NCBI GenBank assembly: GCA_003988855.1
Contig: QYAI01000045.1
Span: forward strand, 62,001-126,000
Direction of reading: 5' to 3'
DNA: 64,000 nucleotides
DNA from: Arachnopeziza araneosa
Lineage: Eukaryota > Ascomycota > Leotiomycetes > Helotiales > Arachnopezizaceae
Program-made: the position numbers and the translations under genes
In this document: positions 53,701 to 64,000 of the stretch, piece after piece
Layout of the letters: each line of letters starts with the position of its first letter
Position numbering within the stretch: position 1 is the first letter of the stretch
The notes under the pieces: model-generated
What the model was told of the DNA's origin: nothing
Seen by the model: only the letters and a program-made list of their open reading frames with translations
The model's database searches: none

Positions 53701-55979
53701 ATGGAATCAGAGTCCCCACGAACTCCAAGCGATGAAAGTGCTCCAAAGACCGAAAGTACATCGAAAACAGAAGGCTTTACAGGGCCGCCACCTCCTCCAC
53801 CACCTCCACCCCCGATACCTGGACAAACGCCTGGATTTAATGGACCAGCCCCCCCGCCTCCGCCGCCTCCTCCTCCGCCGCCTCCTATGCCAGGGAAGAT
53901 TGGTATGCCGCCGCCGCCACCTCCTCCACCCCCTCCAATGCCTGGTAAACTTGGAATGATGCCCCCACCTCCACCGCCTATGCCTGGTAAAATCTCTGGC
54001 AATTTCCTAGCATCTCAGCCTACATACGCCGCTGTACCAACTCTTGGCTTACCAGTAGCACGACCAAAGAAAAAGCTTAAGGCTCTTCATTGGGAGAAGG
54101 TCGACGCACCGATGACTACCCATTGGGCTGCCCATGCTCCAACAGCAGCTGACAAAGAAGAGAAATACGCTGAACTCACGAGAAAAGGTGTTCTTGATGA
54201 AGTCGAGAAGCTCTTCATGGCAAAGGAGATCAAGCAGCTTGGTGGAGCAACTAGCAAGAAATCTGAAAAGAAACAGATCATCTCAAGTGACCTTATGAGA
54301 AACTTCCGTAAGTACAGAATAATAGAACTATAAAGCACACGCTAACACCTGCAGAAATCTCTCTTGCCAAGTTCTCCGCATATTCGGTAGAGAAGATCGT
54401 ACAAATGATCATCCACTGTGACAAGGAAGCTCTAGATAACAACGTCGTTATGGAATTCTTACAGAAGGAAGACATGTGCAATGTGCCTGAGAATACAGGC
54501 AAGTTGATGGCTCCGTACAGCAAGGACTGGACTGGACCAGATGCCAACAAGGAGAATCGTGAAATGGATCCTTCAGAACTTACTCGTGAAGATCAGATCT
54601 ACCTCCAAACCGCCTTTGAGCTTCACCATTACTGGAAGTCAAGGATGCGGGCACTTTCGCTTACAAGAACATTCGAAAATGAGTATGACGAGGTCTCTAA
54701 TAAGCTGAAGCAAGTGGTACTAGTATCTGAATCGTTGCGGGACTCCGTTGCGCTCATGAACGTTCTCGGCTTGATCCTCGACATTGGTAATTACATGAAC
54801 GATGCAAACAAACAAGCAAGTGGATTCAAATTAAGTTCTTTGGCTCGCCTTGCTATGGTTAAGGATGACAAAAATGAGTCAACATTTGCCGATCTTGTGG
54901 AACGTATCGTCCGAACCCAATATCCAGAATGGGAAGGCTTCACTGATGATATCGGCGGCGTGATTTTAGCGCAGAAACTCAACGTTGAACAGCTTCAGCA
55001 AGACGCCAAACGCTATATCGAGAATATCAAGAACGTCCAGATGTCACTTGACTCTGGTAACCTCAGCGACCCCAAGAAATTCCATCCTCAAGATCGAGTC
55101 AGCCAGATTGTCCAGCGATCAATGAAAGACGCTCGTCGGAAAGCTGAACAGATGCAATTGTATCTTGAAGACATGGTCCGCGTTTATGACGACATAATGA
55201 TATTCTATGGCGAGGATCCATCTGATGACAATGCTCGACGCGATTTCTTCTCGAAACTCGCTATCTTTGTTCAAGAGTGGAAGAAATCACGAGAGAAGAA
55301 TATGGCGCTCGAAGCTATGCGGAAGCGGAACGAGCAATCTATGAAGCGCAAGCAAGCTCAACTCAAATCTGGATCATCGGATGGCAGTACACCACCCTCG
55401 CCTATATCTACTGGAGCAATGGATTCATTGCTTGAGAAATTAAGAGCCGCAGCCCCACAAGCAAGGGATCAACGTGACAGAAGGAGAAGAGCGAGGTTAC
55501 AAAACCGACACCAAGTCCGTGTTGCTTCAGGACAACATATTCCCGACGCGGACGAAATTCCTGAGATGGAAGAGGGATTGAAGAGTCCCGAAAGTACCAG
55601 CACTGATGGCCCTCTTAGTCCTGCTCTAGTTGAAGCCGATGAAGACGATGTCGCTCAGCGTGCGGCTCTTCTGTTACAAGGAATGCGAGGCACAGAAGGA
55701 GCAGATGATGGAGAGGGCACTGACCGCCGAGAATCTCAGCGACGATCCAGGCGACGTGAAAATGCCGATGAAGAGCGCAAGGCGCGAAGGCGGCGGAGAG
55801 AAAAAGCCTCAAGCACGAGTGAAAACCCAACTGAAGGTGATACTACTCTGGAAGATCAGTCATTCACAGGAAATATGGATGTTGATACCGAAGAAAAAGA
55901 TAAGATCCCAACCCCAACAACGGTGATTAGCCCGCCGACCCCGGAAGGGAGTGAGAAGAAGCCAATAGAGCTTGATTAG
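50701..55979 (+). CDS. sepA: Formin, SepA/Bni1 family actin nucleator
   Basis: 1743 aa from exons 50701-54307 and 54355-55979 (47 bp intron inside FH2). Formins nucleate and elongate unbranched actin at hyphal tips and septa. In order: Ser-rich N-terminus; GBD/FH3 starting about residue 280 (IIEEQFMALMQKRGWHNLPDQ, then KKWTLVHQDRLTEWQ, ECQGQVALTNVLGKINR, LLMRENDGEERLRMFQLVD); coiled coil about 730-830; FH1 with four polyproline blocks at about 1030-1100; FH2 from about 1118 (KKKLKALHWEKVD) to about 1530 (LKLSSLARL-like FKLSSLARLAMVKDDKNESTF, DMVRVYDDIMIFYGEDP). The DAD-like end at about 1630 is ALLLQGMRG followed by a very basic run, the autoinhibition signal of Rho-regulated formins. The start is the first true ATG. 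Confidence 0.96.
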
Positions 55980-56964
55980 AAATTTTATTAATCAGCGTGG
56001 GGATGAATTATGGGATTTTTAATGTTTATTACCTTCAATGCGGTCTCGCCTTCATGAATGACGGGAGAGCGTCGATTCTATGTATTTATGAATCGTTGGG
56101 CTGAAAGAGGTGGGTATTCTCTAAAAGTGGAGCCGCGATGGATGGTGTATAGTCTGATGAGGTAGGATTGAACTGAGTTGGATGCAATGAGAAGAGGAGA
56201 CATGTCACTTAGATGAAGCAGTCAGACGTTGTACGATGACAGAGAAAGGACGATGACGAGTTGATTGAACTTGTTTCTTCCTCTGCATAGCGTGCATATA
56301 TAGGCGTTGGAACACGGAAGGAGTAGTATACCATAACTTGAATGGAATCTTTGATTTACATTGTTAATGCCTTCTGCATTGCTCTTTTCGTCTTGATACT
56401 CTGTTCATCTTCTCTATTGGTGTGTCATCAAACTTATCAATAAGGGGTCGATCTGCTCGCTATTTACACTTTACTTTGGGAGCTAAGCGAGTAAATTCAC
56501 AATAGAAAAGATGAGGCTAATTACCTAGGTACAGCTGCGCGAGGAAGTCCACACATGTTTCTCGAAATTTTGCTGTTCTATCTGTAACCAATTGCTTTCT
56601 CATACTCACAGCGCATTCTAAGAGTCAACCTATTATTCATGTTTGAGGATCTGCATTCAAAGGCTCTGTTGGAGAAGCACACCTATGACTGTAGGAGATT
56701 TCACCGGAAGGCGTTCTCTATCTTGGTGGCTGAAGTTGTGTGACATTAAGCAAATCATATCGTTCGCTTGGCCGCAAAGACTTGTCTTTGCAATATTTTG
56801 ATGTCCGTATCAAGCCACCACAATTATCCATGCATGCCAAGTGCCTGGATGGCTCTTGCTGGGTTCTTATATTCGCAAAAGGTCCACCTGAGACGTTGTC
56901 TTTACCGGACATTTTTTTGATACAGTTGTGGCATTTAGAGGTTTTATTCGTTTCCACGAACGTT
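55980..56964. other. Intergenic region
   Basis: About 980 bases downstream of the formin and upstream of the damaged HET gene. The plus-strand frame that begins near 56740 runs into the HET pseudogene, but its first ~75 codons have no HET-like content. Nothing else is seen. Confidence 0.55.
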
Positions 56965-59218
56965 ATGGCGCTCTGTTTGGAATGTCAGAACATATTCGGT
57001 CAACCAGATGCGCACAAGAAGATCTCTTCATCAGCAGGCCTTGAATTTACTCGTAGTCCAAACAGTATCCTATCCAAAGCGGTTGGGGGATGTTCGCTTT
57101 GTCGAGAATTGCTGTTTAATGGGAATAAGCTGGGAGTTTCTGTTGATTCTACCATACCCAAATGGCCGATCGATGAGTGGATGAGGGCAATCGAGCAAAT
57201 ACAAGTCGAAGTTCTTCCCCAACCTTAACCTAGACATCGCTCTTGATTGTCTGCTCTCTTCAGTCGAAGAAATAAACCATCTGGATCCAACTCATCGGAC
57301 CCCAAGCCACCATTCGTTCTTACTTTCAATATCAAACAATACGACTCAGGCGAAGGACTAATTCAAATATTTCGCACGCACTCTGACAATGAGACACTTC
57401 TCGAGATTAATATTTCATCGTTTGCAGTTAGCACTTTTGAGCTTTCAGCTTGCTCAGGTACGTTCTTGCTGTCTGTGCTGATTCCCTCCCGTCAGAATAT
57501 GACTGGAAGTAGATGATCTCGCCGCGAAAACCGTTCACCATAGACTGCCAAATTGTGACGTCCAAAGTGACGCAACCTATACTTCTATACACCACTGGCT
57601 TTCGGAATGTGATCAGAATCACACTATCTGCCAGAATATTGGAGGAAACCTCGACAGAGATAAAATGCGGCCGAGTAGGGTTCTCAAAGTCTCTCCCGCT
57701 GGGATAACACCAGAAATTGTCCGGCTTTATCAAGTTGAAGACGAACACTTGGTTTATGCCGCTCTAACTTATTGCTGGGGTGCAGACCAACCAAATAAAT
57801 TGACGACTACAAACATCGATTCATACCTGAAAGGCATCAATTTGAACTCGCTGCCTCGGAGTATACAAGATGCTATCGAGGTTACTCGAAAGCTTGGCCT
57901 CGAATATTTATGGATCGATGCCATGTGTATTCTTCAAGATTCCGGTGATGATTAACTGCACGAGATGGCTAGAATGCAGTTTATATACATGAATGCTTAC
58001 ATCACCATATCAGCAAGCTGTGCAAAAACCTGCAATGATGGCTTTTTGTCGCCTCGAGATCCTGTTCTAAACGCAAGGGAAGTGTGTTTTCCATTCTGTA
58101 ATGAGGAAAGCGAGATGGGCACCATAACACTCACGCCTGTTAACAATCCAGATGGGGTCTTTCCCGACCACAGTCTTAATCCGGAGCCAATAAATTCGCG
58201 CGCATAGTGCATGCAGGAGGGCTTCATGTCTCCTAGAATGCTCATCTATAGCACTACACAACTCTTCTGGCTCTGTCCTCTTACCTGGGGAAAAGATGGG
58301 GGGAGAATCTCAAAGGCAATGTACTTTAGAAGTGCTTCAAGCTGGCCTATAGTGCAGATATCCCACCAACAGACCTCTCTCTCTTCGGACTCTCTCGTCA
58401 CCAATGACTTTGGATTGGATTGGTATCGTACGGGAGTACACTCTACGAGGTATTACAGTTTCTTCCGACAAGCTGCCAGCATTATCTAGTCTTGCAGCCT
58501 ATTTCTCCGAGCGCTTGCAAGATAGATACCTGGCAGGCCTGTGGATGAAAACGCTCAGGGAGAATCTTTGCTGGTTTTGCGATAGGGCTAGCAACAGCCA
58601 GGCTTTTGGACCTGGTCGAGAGTGGCTCAGATGTCCAGCGAGATGGCGAGCTCCTTCGTGGTCATTTTTGGCGGTAGATGGGTGCGTTGATTTCAAACGT
58701 GACGACGGCACATCTGTATCATGTGATCCTTTCAAGGGCGAGGATCGGTGTCCTGAGTGTGTCATTCTTAGCTGTGAGATTGAACTAAAGGATCCTCGAG
58801 TGCCTTTCGGGGAGGTTTAGAAACATGGGACTCTCAAAGTAAGAGGTCGATTTTGGAAGTGCGTGCAGGAAAATGGGTAAAGTTGTTGGAGAATGATGAG
58901 AACACTTGGGGGCCAATCTGGTTTGTTGGCGGCGATCTTGATATAATTTTGCATTTCGACACCTGGGAGGAAGATAAGTCGCACTATTGGGAGGGGGTGA
59001 TCAAGACCGCCTATGGTGATTTGGATCGATGGACTCCTCTATCACTCTTGTTCCTTTTTCAGCGACGAATTCGCAAGTATATGTTCCAGCAATGGGGCCT
59101 TATTCTTGTCAGGCTTCCAAATGGAAAGTACCATCGAGTGGGATATTTTGAAGGCCAAGACAATTTTCCAGTGCAGTTCATGGAAAATGGGACTACCAGA
59201 GAGATAGAGATTATCTAG
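56965..59218 (+). pseudogene. Degenerate HET-domain gene with at least five in-frame stops
   Basis: The plus-strand order of a HET protein is intact. MALCLECQNIFG and GGCSLCRELL form the Cys-bearing N-terminus. WLSECDQNHTIC follows an intron (about 57457-57513), then YAALTYCWGADQPNKLTT, LPRSIQDAIEVTRKLGLEYLWIDAMCILQ, MARMQFIYMNAYITISASCAKTCNDGFL and the late AYFSERLQDRYLAGLW. The frame carries TAA 57226-57228, TGA 57244-57246, TAA 57953-57955, TAG 58205-58207 and TAG 58818-58820, plus frame changes near 58400 and 58850. The stop at 57953 sits where family members have Trp before LHEMARMQ, and the one at 58205 where Trp precedes CMQE. All can arise by C-to-T or G-to-A changes. No functional product is expected from the full frame. 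Confidence 0.85.
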
Positions 59219-59667
59219 AAAGAGCATACACTCAACAAGCCGCAAAATAGTGTCAGACTTATCTCCTTGTTTCTGAGAGCTTCATCATGGACAGTCATGT
59301 GACTGATAGATTATTCTAGGGTACATATTATTCGTTTTACTGAGTTTCTGGGATCTTCAATTGATGGAGTATCGGACTCATGTTGATTTGGAAGCACAAT
59401 AATCAACAATCCTCAAAATGACGCCGTGTCAGGTGATACGTCTGATGCTGGAGTTTGCTCGAATTTAGCCGCAATGCTCTGATTTCTCCGGCACTTTCAA
59501 GCTCCCCGCTACAAACCCAGCATATATGCAGGCGAGGTACAGCAGACACCAGCCCACCATTCATGAGCTATAAAGGCCAGAAGGTAAGTTATGTAGGTAA
59601 GTATCTCTCCACTTCTATCTCTCATTCTCTCTGCCCAGACATCTCTGGACTCTCCTACCCTCTCATC
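59219..59667. other. Intergenic region upstream of the DUF2264 gene
   Basis: About 450 bases, with the promoter and CT-rich leader (59600-59660) of the next gene. The open frame extends upstream of the chosen ATG to 59455 but that part has no homology. Confidence 0.6.
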
Positions 59668-61712
59668 ATGGCATCAGAACACAAGCAATTGGTCCTTGGC
59701 TACAATGGCATTCACCCTTTCTCCCAAGTCCACATTACAGACCGCACTTCGGTACAAGAGCTCCTCAAGACCCTCCTCGACCCCCTCGAGCCGCACTTCT
59801 CCCCGCTAAAGGCCCGCGTACGCGCCCCTGGCGGCACGGCAGTCCGCTTCGATAACACGGCCGCCGAAGTCGAGGGCATATGGCGACCGGGTTGGGGATT
59901 GGCTGCTCTGCTGGCCGGCGGAGGAGAATATCGTGGGACGAGCTGGTGGGTGGATGGCATCAAGGCCGGGACGGATCCGGAAAGTCCCGAGTATTGGGGT
60001 GATCCAAGGGATAATGATCAGAGAATGGTGGAGATGTGTCCTATGGGCTTCACGCTGGCGGTTGCGCCGGTGTTTTGGGAGTCGTTGAACGAGAAGGAGA
60101 GGGGTAATGTGGAGAAGTGGTTGGGAAATTCAATTAATGAAAAGAAGTATGCATGTGGTTACTCTTTTTGCCTCAATTGCTGATGGGTTCCAGTATGCCA
60201 AATACCAATTGGCTTTGGTTTCGAGTTTTTGCTAATCTTGGATTGAAGAAGAACGGTGGGAAATACTCCCAGGAAAAGATCGAGCAGGACATCATTCATC
60301 TGAATTCTTTCTTCCGTGGAGAAGGTTGGTCAAATGATGGCCCTGAAGGAGTTTGGCAGCAGGACTACTATAGTGGTAGTTTCGCTATCCAGTTTTTACA
60401 ACTGCTATATGCCAAATTGGCTGGGGCCGAGGATCCAGCAAAAGCTGCGGAGTTCAAGAAGAGAGCTCAAGATTATGCTCTGGATTTCATCCATTACTTC
60501 GATGAGGAAGGCAGAGCTACACCATTCGGGAGAAGTGTGGGATATCGCTTCGCCATGGCATCTTTCTGGGGAGCGCTTGCCTATGCGGATGTGGAGCTTC
60601 CAGCACCACTTACTTGGGGGATAGTGAAAGGTCTCTTGTTGAGGAATTTCAGGTGGTGGCAGACCCAGAATGAAATCTGGAGCTCAACAGGAACTTTGAC
60701 TGTTGGGTATTGCTTTCCCAACATGTACATGGCGGAAAACTATAATTCCCCACAAAGTCCAATGTGGGCTTGTCTGGCGTTCATATGTCTAGCTGTTCCT
60801 CAAGACCATCCATTCTGGACATCTGAAGAAGAACCATACCCCACCGCGAAGCTTCAGGAGGTCAAGGCCTTGAAACATCCTGGTCATATCATCAGTTATC
60901 TTGGTGGTCACCGCCTCATCCTCTCGTCTGGACAGGCTTGCAGCTATCCTATGAAAGGCACACATGCAAAGTATGGATCCTTTGCATATAGCAGCGCGTA
61001 TGGGTACTCTGTACCTACCGGCTGCTTTTCTCTTGAGCAATTCGCTCTGGCCTCTCAACTTGGTTTGTCCGATGATGGAGGAGAGATCTGGAAGCCTCGT
61101 CGTCTCTGTGAAGAAGCTGTCATTGAGACGCATGAAGGTCTTCCCGTGCTGAAATCAATCTGGAAACCATTCTCAGATGTTAAAATCAAGACATATCTGA
61201 TACCACCTGTTGAAAGTACGCCAAACTGGCACCTAAGAGTACATCAAATTGAAGCTGGACGGGAAGTAATGACAGCAGATGGATCATTCGCAATTTACAA
61301 CGAAAGAAAGCCTGATGGGCGATATCTTAACCTCTACGACTCCAAGATATGTGAAGGCACTTTCCCCAAGATTATTGGCAATTATGATCTCAGCACCCCC
61401 GAAGGCTCTTCTCCAGGCTCGGTTGGTTCGTTCGCTGTTTCAAAAGGCGCAGTTGGTATCGTCGGCTTGGAACGAGGATGTCAAAGAACAGCCATGTTGG
61501 TGAACGCGGATCCTAACTCAAATCTCGTAGAGAGCAGGACCGTCATCCCAACACTGCAACATACGATTAAGAAAGGTGAGACGGTGTGGTACGTGACGGC
61601 TGTCTATGCAAAGCCTTCAGGTGATAAAGTCGAACCATCGGCGTACCTCGACGGGTGGAACAAGAAGCCTGCTCTCCCCAAGTGGCTTTGCGACGAGATT
61701 TCTCCATTTTGA
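59668..61712 (+). CDS. DUF2264 protein (GH154-like alpha/alpha-barrel, carbohydrate-active)
   Basis: 665 aa from exons 59668-60146 and 60194-61712; the donor splits AA|GTATGC and restores INEKNMPNTNWLWFRVF. The N-terminal alpha/alpha barrel shows the DUF2264 landmarks LLDPLEPHFSPLKARVR, GTAVRFDNTAAEVEGIWRPGWGL, DPRDNDQRMVEMCPMGF, FFRGEGWSNDGPEG.WQQDYYSGSFAIQF, RFAMASFWGALAYADVELP and WSSTGTLTVGYCFPN. The C-terminal beta domain runs from about 400. DUF2264 is related to glycoside hydrolase family 154, with beta-glucuronidase-type activity reported for bacterial members; activity here is inferred. No signal peptide is present if translation starts at 59668, so it would act in the cytosol, fitting the sugar carrier next door. 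Upstream codons in the same frame lack homology. Confidence 0.88.
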
Positions 61713-62561
61713 TGCTTAGAATTGGAAAAGACAAAAGTTCTTAGATGAGTAATAAGGGGCTTAATTTGACGTGCCCTAGTCCGAATTGGTAGCCGCTTGA
61801 TTTTCATTTTGACGTCGCTAAGTGGTTCAAGACACTATCTCCACGGTCCGAATGGAAGGCCACTATCTGAAATCTAGTCGTCTCATTTTCATGTGTTTCC
61901 GATTTCAAGCCGTCGAAAGGGTCTCCCTGTCATTGCAGCTGACCTCGTCAGCAGAATTACGAAGATATCACTCAATTGATCTATAGACCAGATTCTTGGG
62001 AAACGCAGAGCAACATCTTGTATATGCTGATTTCTCCTCAAGTTTATCCACCAGTAGAGTCTGGTAGGAATTGAGTACTGCGCCGCTTCTCCCGACCCCA
62101 GATCCTCCCCCGTCATATCTCTATTGTCGCTTTGCCATTCCATCGGTCGCCTGGGTAAATAAAACCATCCCCTCCATGCGGGGCCCCAGTCCACTTGATG
62201 GAAACACACCAGATTGAGGCTACTCTTGTAGTACGTGATGTTTTCCCACCCAATTACGAAGCGGTTAATATGCCAGCAGCTTGTTTAAGTGAGCCGACCG
62301 GTAGAAGATCCTGGTTTATCCGTCGAGCCAGAGCCGTCAATGAACGGGGATCGACATCAGCACCTGTCCCGGTCAAATGAATATCCTGGTGATATGGTGG
62401 ACTGCACACCCTTTGGTCCAGCGGAGTCGGAATGGGTATATATATAGACTCGTCGCGATCTCCTCTTGCTCCGTTGAGTTGGAGCTTTGAGAGACGACAC
62501 GTGCGGATTTTGAGGAACAACCACCGGATCTGCTTTTGAGGTAACACGGACAACTGCAAAC
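61713..62561. other. Intergenic region between DUF2264 gene and sugar transporter gene
   Basis: About 850 bases with the 3' flank of the DUF2264 gene and the promoter of the transporter. Minus-strand open frames at 61889-62209 and 62254-62559 show no domain. A TATATATATA element lies at 62437. Confidence 0.6.
62437..62447 (+). promoter_or_regulatory. TATA-like element of the sugar transporter gene
   Basis: TATATATATAG stands about 115-125 bases upstream of the ATG at 62562, in an otherwise GC-balanced stretch. Distance and orientation fit a core promoter. Confidence 0.45.
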
Positions 62562-64000
62562 ATGGGGTTGCTACAAAAAGTGGTGAAGAATGAGGCGATG
62601 AAGAAGTGGGTGCTCTTTTTCTAGAAGCGGCGGTGCTTCATGAATGCTAATACGGAACAGTGATCCTCCTGAGATTTATGGTATGCTTGGATATGCGCAA
62701 TCGAGGAAAGCTGGTGCTAATTGGTGATAAGGGTGGAGAGTTTTTGCTTTAGGTATGTTCTTTCTCGCTTTTCAAGTCTGCGAGAGGAAATGAACAAAAG
62801 TTCCTTTTTCGGCGGATGATAGCATATGGGAGACGTTCGCTAATATGCTTTACAGCTTGCTCAGGTATGGTTCCAAATATTTAGCAGTGGGGAGAAATTC
62901 GCATGACGACAAATGTATGAGAGGTCTTGGTGGGACGTCACTGACATTTTGAAGCTTGCTTTGGTGGGATGCTTTTCGGTTGGGATATTGGCTCCATCGG
63001 TGGAATCATTGTCATGGACGCTTTCAAACGGTAAGCAAAGGAGAAAGCTCATAACATTGTGTTTGCTGATCTTCCTGAAGCGCCTACCACATCACTACTT
63101 CTCAAGCTGCAACTCTGAATAGCAACAGTAAGCTAGAAATCTAGGCTTTATTCAATGGTTCCTAACTTCGTAAAGTTGTCAGCACACTTCAAGGAGGATG
63201 TTTCTTTGGCTCTCTCGCTGCTTATTACATCGCGGATAGATGGGGACGAAAGGTGTGTTTGATAGCGATGAGAAAGGCATTGACTGACTCTGGGTAGCCC
63301 GCCTTGTTGCTCGCCTCTGGTATCACGATTATTGGTATCATTATACAATCTACCTCCGTTGGTCGGATAAATCAATTATACGTGGGACGCCTAGTTTCTG
63401 GATTGGGAGTTGGAGCTGCTAGTATGCTTACCCCTCTCTACGTAAGTTTTGTTTCCCACATGAGAGGACCAGACTGACCAGATTCCAGGTCAGCGAGAAT
63501 GCTCCCCGTGCAATAAGAGGTGGCTTGACTGGACTTTATCAACTATTCATTGCATCTGGGACCATGCTTAGTTTCTGGATCAATTATGGAACCTACAACA
63601 ATATCAAACCTGTCAAAACCAACAATGCAACTTGGCAAATCCCACTTGCATTACAATCTCTCCCGGCTCTCGCCCTATTCTTGGGTATCTGCCTCTGCAA
63701 CGAATCACCCCGGTGGCTCGCAAGACAAGATAACTGGGAGCAAGCGACCCATGTCCTCACCAAAGTAACCACCCTTCCAGCCGACCACCCATACGTGCAG
63801 TTGGAACTCCAAGAGATGCGCGATCAGCTTGAAAATGAGCGTCACCTCATAGGCGGTGCCACCTTCTGGGATCTCCAGAAAGAGATGTGGTTAATCAAAG
63901 GGAACCGCAACCGTGCTCTCATCTCCATCGGCATAATGGTCTGCCAACAATTGACCGGCACAAACGCCATCAATTACTACGCACCCACCATCTTCCTCGA
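62562..64000 (+). CDS. MFS sugar/quinate-type transporter, 3' end outside the window
   Basis: At least nine exons: 62562-62605, 62661-62680, 62732-62752, 62856-62864, 62955-63030, 63081-63127, 63176-63252, 63298-63441 and 63489->64000. All phases agree, and the first ~100 codons are split into seven pieces, one of only 9 nt. The product is a 12-helix plasma-membrane carrier of the sugar porter family: GGMLFGWDIGSIGGII, LQGGCFFGSLAAYYIADRWGRK, VGRLVSGLGVGAASMLTPLYVSENAP, IRGGLTGLYQLFIASG, CNESPRWLAR and QQLTGTNAINYYAPTIF. Motifs GRK and ESPRWLAR are the family signatures. The closest recognised types are fungal quinate permease and monosaccharide transporters. It follows the DUF2264 gene in the same direction, 850 bases on. 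Confidence 0.9.

Overview
The window looks like nuclear chromosomal DNA of a filamentous ascomycete (Pezizomycotina). The evidence is short GT-AG introns of about 42-90 bp in most genes, a Zn2Cys6 regulator, HET-domain genes, a SepA/Bni1-type formin, a MARVEL protein and a Bor1-type transporter. A Leotiomycete (Helotiales-like) source is my guess from protein resemblance and cannot be proved here. I saw no rRNA, tRNA, CRISPR array or intact transposon.

Layout. 0-7.7 kb: the 3'-truncated C6 transcription factor and a mucin-like single-pass membrane protein, both on the minus strand, separated by about 2.5 kb of non-coding DNA with a degenerate ~150 bp tandem repeat. 7.7-15 kb: three plus-strand genes in a row, a lipase-like protein with N-terminal 23-residue repeats, a Bor1-type anion transporter and an MCT-type MFS carrier. 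15-17.3 kb: two opposed, degenerate pieces that resemble the N-terminal HeLo-like part and the C-terminal part of a fungal HeLo/kinase-like protein. 17.5-22 kb: a DHCR24/DWF1-like FAD oxidoreductase and a PH-like-domain protein. 22-25 kb: gene-poor, pyrimidine-rich DNA. 25-31 kb: a broken polytopic membrane protein, a secreted propeller-like protein and a HET gene with one in-frame TAG. 31.5-40.2 kb: a GPI-type secreted protein, a tiny Cys-rich protein, a MARVEL protein, a secreted HExxH protein with a GC-rich tail and a small putatively myristoylated protein. 40.9-45.6 kb: the checkpoint clamp subunit Hus1 and a 912-aa low-complexity protein. 48-50 kb: a RING protein and a small tail-bearing membrane protein. 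50.7-56 kb: the formin. 57-59.2 kb: a second HET gene, heavily damaged by stops and frame changes. 59.7-64 kb: a DUF2264 (GH154-like) protein and the first part of a sugar-transporter gene.

How the genes relate. There is no operon logic and no obvious biosynthetic cluster. Housekeeping genes (formin, Hus1, Bor1-like, DUF676-like lipase, MARVEL) alternate with accessory ones. The accessory part is dominated by non-self-recognition-type families (two HET genes, one HeLo-like relic), most of them decaying. Their in-frame stops can be explained by C-to-T or G-to-A transitions, as in repeat-induced point mutation. The DUF2264 protein and the adjacent sugar transporter face the same way and could be a small sugar-use pair. 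Exon borders were worked out by hand from splice consensus plus reading frame. Intact multi-exon models close to a multiple of three, except where noted.
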